Source of the DNA: Singulisphaera sp.
GTDB lineage: Bacteria; Planctomycetota; Planctomycetia; Isosphaerales; Isosphaeraceae
NCBI GenBank assembly: GCA_027451445.1
Contig: DAIDJG010000360.1
Span: forward strand, 1 to 39,566
Direction: 5' to 3'
Length of the DNA: 39,566 nt
Shown here: positions 34,341 through 39,566 of the stretch, one piece after another
Layout of the letters: every line of letters starts with the position of its first letter
How positions within the stretch are numbered: the first letter of the stretch is position 1
Translations under genes and position numbers: made by a program
The notes under the pieces: model-generated
Databases searched by the model: none
Told to the model about the DNA's origin: nothing
The model's input: only the letters and a program-made list of their open reading frames with translations

Positions 34341-35552
34341 ATGCGCAGGCCAAAGCAACCCGCGTCGATCGGCCTACTCGGCGGCTTCCTCGTCCTGGCG
34401 ACGCTGGCGGGCGCCGCATGGGCCGGCGTCACGGCGTGCCGGTGGGGCCTCGCCTACCGCTGGCCGGCGGTGCCGTGCGAAATCGTCGCCAGCGGACTTC
34501 GGGCCGGCGGCGAGCGGCACCCGTACGCGTTCGACGTATCTTACCGCTATGCCTGGCGGGGCCAGGAGTTCACCGGGACGACCTACAGCGAGGAATACCG
34601 TGGTTCGACGGACGTCGCCGAGGCCGAGCGTCTGGCGCGGTCGTTCCCGGAGGGGTCGCGCCGGCTGTGCTACGTCAATCCGGCCGATCCGGCCACGGCG
34701 GTCCTGAAGCACGACAATCCGCTCGTTCCGGCAATTCTGACCGTCGCGCTGCTGTGCTGTGCAGTGGGTCTTGTCGGCGTCTTTTTGCGCCGTTCGAATG
34801 GCTTCCTGTTGGGCGGTCCCTTCCTGATCTTCGTCGGGCTCGCCGGCCACCTCATGTTCTTCACCATGCCGCTCTGGAATGGCCTGCGATCGCTCCGCTG
34901 GCCGGCGGTCCCATGTATCATCGAGGATGGAAATGTACGCTCGGCGCGGAATAGCGGCATTATTTCGTTTAACGTGTACTGGCCCGATATCGTGTACCGA
35001 TACCAGGTCGGCGATCGGACGTACCGAGCCAACACCAACAACGCCTCGTTCGTGGGCTCGCCCTGGTACTACGGTGCGCGACGGGTCGTCCGCGAGCACC
35101 CGCCGTTGCGATCGGCGACGTGCTACGTCAACCCGGCCAACCCCTCCGAGGCAGTCCTCGTGCGCGGGGCGAGCGAAACCCAGTGGTACGGGCTCTGGCC
35201 GCTCTTCATGGCCGCGCTCGGCCTCGACACGGTCGTCAGGTCGCTCATAGGCCGCGGACTGCCGCGCGTCGGCTCGCCTCGCGCCTGGGGAACGGCGGCC
35301 GTCTGGGCCGGCGGGGGCTTCGCCTTCACCATCCTCCTGACAACGGCCGGCGACCTCTACAGCGATGCGCACGCGGGCGTCGCGGAATGGCCGGAATTCG
35401 TCGCCACGGGCGTCGCCGGCCTACTGGCGTTCGGGCTTGTCCCGTGCTGCGTGGCGACGCTGCTACCGCGGAAGGCAACGGACGCCAGCGCTCATGCGAT
35501 CAAACGGGGGCAATGCCGGCCGAAGGTCTGGGACCGTGAGATTGACGGGTGA
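34341..35552 (+). CDS. Membrane protein with two DUF3592 domains
   Basis: This 403-residue protein has six likely membrane helices and two tandem copies of a DUF3592-type extracytoplasmic domain, at about residues 36-118 and 178-263. Each copy follows the same script: RWPAVPC(E/I)I near the start, V-YRYxxxGxxYxxxT in the middle, and CYVNPAxPxxAVL at the end. The internal repeat points to an ancient duplication within the gene. GGAGAG precedes ATG 34341 by 5 nt, whereas the longer frame from 34284 has no ribosome site. The function of DUF3592 proteins is unknown; they are common in bacterial envelopes. Confidence 0.82.
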   Translation: MRRPKQPASIGLLGGFLVLATLAGAAWAGVTACRWGLAYRWPAVPCEIVASGLRAGGERHPYAFDVSYRYAWRGQEFTGTTYSEEYRGSTDVAEAERLARSFPEGSRRLCYVNPADPATAVLKHDNPLVPAILTVALLCCAVGLVGVFLRRSNGFLLGGPFLIFVGLAGHLMFFTMPLWNGLRSLRWPAVPCIIEDGNVRSARNSGIISFNVYWPDIVYRYQVGDRTYRANTNNASFVGSPWYYGARRVVREHPPLRSATCYVNPANPSEAVLVRGASETQWYGLWPLFMAALGLDTVVRSLIGRGLPRVGSPRAWGTAAVWAGGGFAFTILLTTAGDLYSDAHAGVAEWPEFVATGVAGLLAFGLVPCCVATLLPRKATDASAHAIKRGQCRPKVWDREIDG

Positions 35553-35762
35553 CAGGACCAGACGACAGGCAATAACGCCGTTCGCGGAGCCGAAATCGGG
35601 AGCAATTCCGCCCTTGATCTGCCACGAGAGCGTGTCCAGGAGAGGAAGCGGTGGCAGGGCCGCGGCCACGCGAGATCGAGCGATCGAGGCAGCGAAGGCC
35701 GCTCACGCAAGACCGCTTATTCGACGTCCCTCACCACCCCGAACATTCACGCACGCATCCTA

Positions 35763-35791
35763 TTGCCGGCCACCCTCGACCGGTGTATCCT
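35763..35791 (+). promoter_or_regulatory. Likely promoter of the TPR/HEAT protein gene
   Basis: TTGCCG at 35763-35768 and TATCCT at 35786-35791 are separated by exactly 17 nt, each matching 4 of 6 consensus positions. This would start transcription near 35798, about 77 nt before the ATG. The rest of the 322-nt gap 35553-35874 shows nothing else. Confidence 0.4.
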
Positions 35792-35874
35792 GCTCGAAAG
35801 ACCATCATCTGTCAGATCGGCCAACTCTGTTCCAGTCGCTTCCGTGCCCCCTCCGGGCGAGAGGAGAGCGTCTC

Positions 35875-36312
35875 ATGTGGACCGCCGTGTTGCTGGGTCT
35901 CGGTCTGGTCTCCGCGGAACCCCCAGGTGCGAAACCGCCCGAGCCAAAGCCTGCGCCCGCCTCCAAGCTCAGCCCGGACGAGGCGCTCGCCCGGTACAAC
36001 GAGAAGAGACCCCAGACGGCCAACACCCCCGCGGCGCAGTGGAAGCTGGCGGAATGGTGCGAGCAGAACGGGCTTCGGGCCGAGGCGATTGCCCACTACT
36101 CCGTCGTGGTCGAGCTCGACCCGAACCGGACGGCGGCCTGGCGCAAGCTCGGGTACAAAAAGGTTCAGGGGCGCTGGATGAACGACGCCCAGATCGCCGA
36201 AGAAACGGAGCAGGCCAAGGCCAATAAGGAATGGAGCCTCCGGCTCAAGAAGATCCACAAGGATATCCACCGCGGCCCGAAGGAAGATGGACGAGGCCCG
36301 AATCGAGGCTGA
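35875..36312 (+). CDS. N-terminal part of a TPR/HEAT-type secreted protein (before the frameshift)
   Basis: Starting at ATG 35875 (GAGGAG ribosome site), this part has a short signal-like N-terminus (MWTAVLLGLGLVSA), a Pro/Lys linker, and a tetratricopeptide unit: AAQWKLAEWCEQNGLRAEAIAHYSVVVELDPNRTAAWRKLGY. It ends with KKIHKDIHRGPKE and then leaves the expected frame, reaching TGA at 36310-36312. The natural continuation (DEARIEAEAISNPRAVQAIYSEFG) is in the next frame, entered between about 36278 and 36290. The 145-residue product is therefore incomplete. Confidence 0.7.
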   Translation: MWTAVLLGLGLVSAEPPGAKPPEPKPAPASKLSPDEALARYNEKRPQTANTPAAQWKLAEWCEQNGLRAEAIAHYSVVVELDPNRTAAWRKLGYKKVQGRWMNDAQIAEETEQAKANKEWSLRLKKIHKDIHRGPKEDGRGPNRG

Positions 36313-37150
36313 GGCGATCAGCAACCCTCGCGCCGTCCAGGCCATCTACAGTGAGTTCGGCGTACGAAGTCCCAAGGACCAGGTCATCGCCATCCAGCTC
36401 CTGGGCCAGATCGATACGCCCCTCTCCTCCAAGGTCCTCGCGCTCATGGCCGTCTACGGCAAGACCCCCGACGTCCGCCGACGCGCCACGGAGACCCTTC
36501 GCCGACGCGACGCCGACGACTACCTCCCGGTTCTCGTCGCGCTCCTTCAGGACCCCTTGAAATATGAGGTCCGGCCGGTTGGCGGACCCGGCTCGCCGGG
36601 GGTGCTGTTCATCGAAGGCGAACGGGCCAATGTCCGGCGCGTCTATGCACCACCCGTCCCCTCGGTGAGCTTCCGGCCTGGCGACATCATCGGATACGAC
36701 GCCAGCGGCATGCCGACGCTGATCCGTCCGCTGGGCGAGGTTTCGTCGGCGATGACCGGCATCACCCACCTGGGAAAGAGCGGCACACTCTACACGTTCA
36801 CGGACGTCTCAGCGACCGCAAGCGTTTCGTTGCGCGACATCGCGATCGAAGCCCAGCGCAGCGCGATCGCGGCGCAGCAGCAACTCGCTGCCGATGTCCG
36901 GGCCATCGAGGCGGAGAACAACGCAAAGACCACGTTCAATAACCTCGTGCTCACCGTCGCGCGTGACGCGTCGGGTCAGGATCTGGGCAACGAACCGAAG
37001 GATTGGCGCAAGGTTCTCGAAAAAGCCGGGCGCTATCCCAAGAAGCCCGAGGTGAAGCCGACCGTCGATCTACTCATCGCGATGGCCTATCAGCCCGTGC
37101 TGGGCGAGCTGACCTTCACAAGGTCGCAGCACACGTCCAAGGACCCGTGA
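36287..37150 (+). CDS. C-terminal part of the same protein (after the frameshift), HEAT-like
   Basis: From ATG 36287 the frame gives 287 residues: RAVQAIYSEFGVRSPKDQVIAIQLLGQIDTPLSSKVLALMAVYGKTPDVRRRATETLRRRD (a HEAT-like pair), then a VRPVGGPGSPGVLFIEGERANVRR beta segment and a long C-terminal region with a coiled-coil-like RSAIAAQQQLAADVRAIEAENNA. It overlaps the end of the first part by 26 nt. Translation could restart at ATG 36287 (the overlap allows coupling), or the two parts may be one gene broken by a single-base insertion or two-base deletion. I do not recognise the combined family's function. Confidence 0.7.
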   Translation: MDEARIEAEAISNPRAVQAIYSEFGVRSPKDQVIAIQLLGQIDTPLSSKVLALMAVYGKTPDVRRRATETLRRRDADDYLPVLVALLQDPLKYEVRPVGGPGSPGVLFIEGERANVRRVYAPPVPSVSFRPGDIIGYDASGMPTLIRPLGEVSSAMTGITHLGKSGTLYTFTDVSATASVSLRDIAIEAQRSAIAAQQQLAADVRAIEAENNAKTTFNNLVLTVARDASGQDLGNEPKDWRKVLEKAGRYPKKPEVKPTVDLLIAMAYQPVLGELTFTRSQHTSKDP

Positions 37151-37508
37151 CCCGAGAACAATTGACTTCCGGTCCGGAAGTCCCGCCCCCTCGATTGCCG
37201 CGAAACGGCCGAGGACTCCGCAAGGTCGCGAACCCCGAGTTGCCGAGGAGCCCGCGGGCTCGGCGATTGGGTTTTGGAACGCCTGTTCTCGCATCTGTGA
37301 TTTGGTGTGGCGCGTTCCGTTTGCACGGACGCTTAATTTACCACATGCGGTTATCCTATCTATTTTAAAGACGTGATTTCGCGGAGCAAAAGGCGACTAT
37401 CGATCCCGTGTTCCGTCAATCGGACGGTACGTGCGCCACGCGCAACGCCAGGCCAGAGCCAGGAAACGGATGCCGTTCAGGCGTGTTTGTCGGGAGCGCC
37501 ATCCGTCA
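37151..37508. other. Intergenic region with a strong hairpin
   Basis: GACTTCCGG and its complement CCGGAAGTC lie at 37164-37172 and 37174-37182 around a single T, 14 nt after the preceding stop codon. It could be a transcript end or protein site; no T-run follows. The rest of the region is partly AT-rich (37330-37370) and has no gene. Confidence 0.45.
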
Positions 37509-38081
37509 TCACTGGTTCAAATAATCTTCGGGCCTTCGCCCCACGTCGTCCTTGAGGGTGGGATCGGCGCCGTGCTTTTCGAGCAGCGCGACGAGGGGAG
37601 CGCCGACCTCATTGTAGTCTTCCTCGGACATCGTGATGCCTCGATACACGGCGTGGAGGCTCGTGCCCTGGTACTTCTCGCGCGCATTGGGATCGGCGCC
37701 GTGCTGGAGCAGCAACTCAACCGCTTCGAACGCAAGGCACTCGGCGGCATGGATCAACGGAGTGGTGCCCAAGTTGTCGCGGCTCTCGACGGATAACCCG
37801 CAAGCGAGGAGCAATTTGAGCGCCTCCACATTTCCGGTGTCGATGGCAAGGTGCAGTGCCGTGTCGCCCTGTGTGGTCGAGGCGTCGGCACGCGCGCCGG
37901 CCTCGAGGAGATACCGCCACACCTCGTCGTGGCCTTCGCCGAGCGCGAGCAGAAAGGGTGTGTAGCCGTCGTTGTGTGACGCGGCGTTAATGTCGGCGCC
38001 CTGTTCGAGCAACGCGCGAACCTTCTTGAGATCGCCCTCTTGCGCGGCATCACGTAATTGCCGGTTGATGTTGGGGGGCAT
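37509..38081 (-). CDS. Ankyrin-repeat protein
   Basis: This 190-residue protein, from ATG 38081, consists of ankyrin units: RQLRDAAQEGDLKKVRALLEQGADINA, YTPFLLALGEGHDEVWRYLLEAGARADA, DTALHLAIDTGNVEALKLLLACGLSVE, TPLIHAAECLAFEAVELLLQHGADPNA, followed by TSLHAVYRG, then VALLEKHGADPTLKD. Ankyrin domains bind partner proteins. No signal peptide is visible, so it should act in the cytoplasm. The frame extends 100 codons upstream, but that part does not look like the family. It lies 74 nt downstream of the unknown gene on the same strand, so the two may be an operon. Confidence 0.88.
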   Translation of the reverse strand: MPPNINRQLRDAAQEGDLKKVRALLEQGADINAASHNDGYTPFLLALGEGHDEVWRYLLEAGARADASTTQGDTALHLAIDTGNVEALKLLLACGLSVESRDNLGTTPLIHAAECLAFEAVELLLQHGADPNAREKYQGTSLHAVYRGITMSEEDYNEVGAPLVALLEKHGADPTLKDDVGRRPEDYLNQ

Positions 38082-38155
38082 GGGTTCATCGTCTCCCTGG
38101 GTCAGGGATCCGCGTTCTGTTCTGGCTCCGAATTGGCGCGCGTTGCAGCCTCCGG

Positions 38156-38839
38156 TCAGGTGTCGTTCTCGACGAACATCCCAGCGTTCCGTTGCTTCAC
38201 ACCTTCGATGCAATGCGTGTAATCCGCAAGCAGTTCGTGCAGTTCGGCGCATTCGATCGACTCGCAGGACTGCACGAGCGTGGCCAGCTCGTGGGAGAGC
38301 GTATTCACCTGCTCCGGACTGTGAATGCTGTAGTCTGACGCCTGCCGCCGGGTGTAACGGTAGGGACGCCGACCGAACCACCAGAATTCGTTGCCGTTGT
38401 GCTCAGCATTCGGCAGCAATCGGTAATAGGCCCCCTTGCCACGTTTCATCCGCTCCAGGTCTAATGCCATCCGCCCGGCGAGCACCGACGCAATATCGAA
38501 CGAACAGCATTCGTAAAACGGGCGCCAGGCCGGGGTGACCGAGATCCCGAGCGGCTCGAATGCCTCGTCGAAGAACAGGCCCATGAGCAATCGGTTCCGC
38601 AATTTGACGTCGGCCTTCGGCTGACCTGCAAACCACTCGGGCTGCAGAAACAGGTCGCGGATTGTTGTGGTCAGCTCCTCGTGTTCGGTCGGCAGCGTGG
38701 TCGGGAGATCGAGTCGCTCACGAGTTCCTGGGTCCGCCAGCACCCCGGCGAGCGAGGCGGGACGCTCGCTCTGCGGATTCGACGTCAGGTCGGTAAACGC
38801 CTCCCAGCAGAAGGAATAGATTCGATGTCCTGCCGCCAT
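38156..38839 (-). CDS. Protein of unknown function
   Basis: This 227-residue protein, from ATG 38839 (MAAGHRIYSF), is not one I recognise. It has no signal peptide or membrane helix. Visible features are an acidic N-terminal half with TEHEELTTTIRDLFLQPEWFAG, a cluster of aromatics in the middle (FYECCSFD), a KGAYYRLLPNAEHNGNEFWWFGRRPYRYTRR motif, and helical repeats at the C-terminal end (VNTLSHELATLVQSCESIECAELHELLAD). Together with the downstream ankyrin gene it could form a small protein-interaction pair. The gene is coding by its GC-rich third positions. An upstream start at 38944 is possible. Confidence 0.65.
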   Translation of the reverse strand: MAAGHRIYSFCWEAFTDLTSNPQSERPASLAGVLADPGTRERLDLPTTLPTEHEELTTTIRDLFLQPEWFAGQPKADVKLRNRLLMGLFFDEAFEPLGISVTPAWRPFYECCSFDIASVLAGRMALDLERMKRGKGAYYRLLPNAEHNGNEFWWFGRRPYRYTRRQASDYSIHSPEQVNTLSHELATLVQSCESIECAELHELLADYTHCIEGVKQRNAGMFVENDT

Positions 38840-39153
38840 GATGCGTTCTCGCTTGCTTTGGACGGGTTTGGGCGTCAGTGAGGTGACGCCTCCATCTTCA
38901 GGGACGCCGGAGGGTAACGCAAGGATTCGATTCCATCCGCGCACGGCCGTTTCCTTCTTGGACTCTCAGCGTTGGCGGCGTCCGCAGGGTTTGGAGTGCA
39001 GCGGAAGGCCGCCATACTCCAAGGAGCCCGATCGGTAATGCGACCCGTCATCGATCGCCGGCCGCTCTGGTTGCTATCCACCTCCTAATCCTTTAGAGTT
39101 GAAAACCGCGTCTTCGATCCAGGCGTTCTGCCCATTCCTTTGGGAGCGATTCC
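38840..39153. other. Divergent intergenic region
   Basis: About 314 nt between the minus-strand unknown gene and the second MoxR gene; promoters for both must be here. No clear -35/-10 pair, repeat or RNA is visible. A short AT-rich stretch lies near 39087-39106. Confidence 0.4.
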
Positions 39154-39566
39154 ATGCCGCAATCGGTAGACTCACCGCCGCAAGAGCGACTGAGCGAGGA
39201 TGATGTTCAGGCGATCGACCGCTTGCGGGAGGTCTACGCGCGGCTGCGCAAGGAGTTGGGGCGGGTGATCGTCGGGCAGCACGACGTGGTCGAACGGATG
39301 TCGATCTGCCTGTTTGCTCGGGGGCATGCGCTCTTGATGGGCGTGCCGGGGCTCGCGAAGACGCTCATGGTCAGCAAGCTCGCGGAGACGATGTCGCTGA
39401 AGTTCAGCCGCATTCAGTTCACGCCCGACCTGATGCCGATGGACATCACCGGCACCGACATTCTCCAGGATGGCATGAACGGCCGGCGTGAGTTTCAGTT
39501 CGTGCACGGGCCGGTGTTTGCCAACATCGTGCTCGCCGACGAGATCAACCGTGCCCCACCGAAGAC
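39154..39566 (+). CDS. Second MoxR-family AAA+ ATPase, cut by the window end
   Basis: The first 137 codons are seen. Walker A (GVPGLAKT), the MoxR segment [16 protein letters not shown] and Walker B ([12 protein letters not shown]) closely match the gene at 12748, with a different N-terminal extension ([38 protein letters not shown]). GGGAG precedes ATG 39154 by 8 nt. It is probably the first gene of another MoxR operon, but what follows is outside the window. Confidence 0.92.
   Translation, partial: MPQSVDSPPQERLSEDDVQAIDRLREVYARLRKELGRVIVGQHDVVERMSICLFARGHALLMGVPGLAKTLMVSKLAETMSLKFSRIQFTPDLMPMDITGTDILQDGMNGRREFQFVHGPVFANIVLADEINRAPPK

Overview
The window is GC-rich, gene-sparse chromosomal DNA, most likely from a planctomycete of the Gemmata/Isosphaera type. 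That rests on the gene set: a membrane Ser/Thr kinase fused to a formylglycine-generating-enzyme-like domain, a Uma2 endonuclease, an Rpn-type nuclease, a MoxR/DUF58/BatA set, a secreted GHL10-like glycosidase, a WD40 remnant and many secreted proteins of unknown role. No rRNA or tRNA gene and no CRISPR array was seen. Taxonomy is inferred from gene content only.

Layout. 1-6.7 kb, plus strand: SGNH hydrolase, AlkD-like repair protein, orphan PhnD-like binding protein with a cysteine-rich tail, kinase-FGE fusion. 6.7-7.5 kb, minus strand: Tat-exported protein of unknown function. 7.9-9.5 kb: remains of a double glycosyltransferase gene, decapitated and internally deleted. 9.7-17 kb, plus strand: rsmA, a purple-acid-phosphatase-like enzyme, a Uma2 protein, then MoxR, DUF58 and BatA/VWA genes. 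17-20 kb, minus strand: Rpn nuclease, alpha/beta hydrolase, YiiX-like peptidase. 20.6-25.4 kb, plus strand: large secreted glycosidase and a sugar-isomerase-like TIM barrel. 25.4-26.9 kb: non-coding, with nested inverted repeats. 26.9-29.1 kb: GT87 membrane glycosyltransferase and an IS200/RAYT-like transposase.

29.1-34.3 kb is a region of mobile DNA and broken genes: a long palindrome split by an IS110-family element, a WD40 tail, a TolC/NodT fragment with an in-frame stop, a winged-helix regulator and a further gene fragment. 34.3-39.6 kb: a double-DUF3592 membrane protein, a TPR/HEAT-type protein broken by a frameshift, an ankyrin protein, an unknown protein and the start of a second MoxR ATPase cut by the window end.

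The most interesting system is the IS110 element (about 29993-31813). Its flanks rebuild a perfect palindrome with 30-nt arms if the element is removed, with a TC dinucleotide at both junctions. The 560 nt downstream of its transposase contain an 8-nt match to the right half of that target, next to a hairpin and a near-match to the reverse complement of the left half. That is the arrangement expected of a bridge RNA/seekRNA target loop. The transposase start is also buried in a strong leader hairpin.

The MoxR-DUF58-BatA genes probably act together as a chaperone and metal-dependent adhesion module at the membrane. Most other neighbours look functionally independent.
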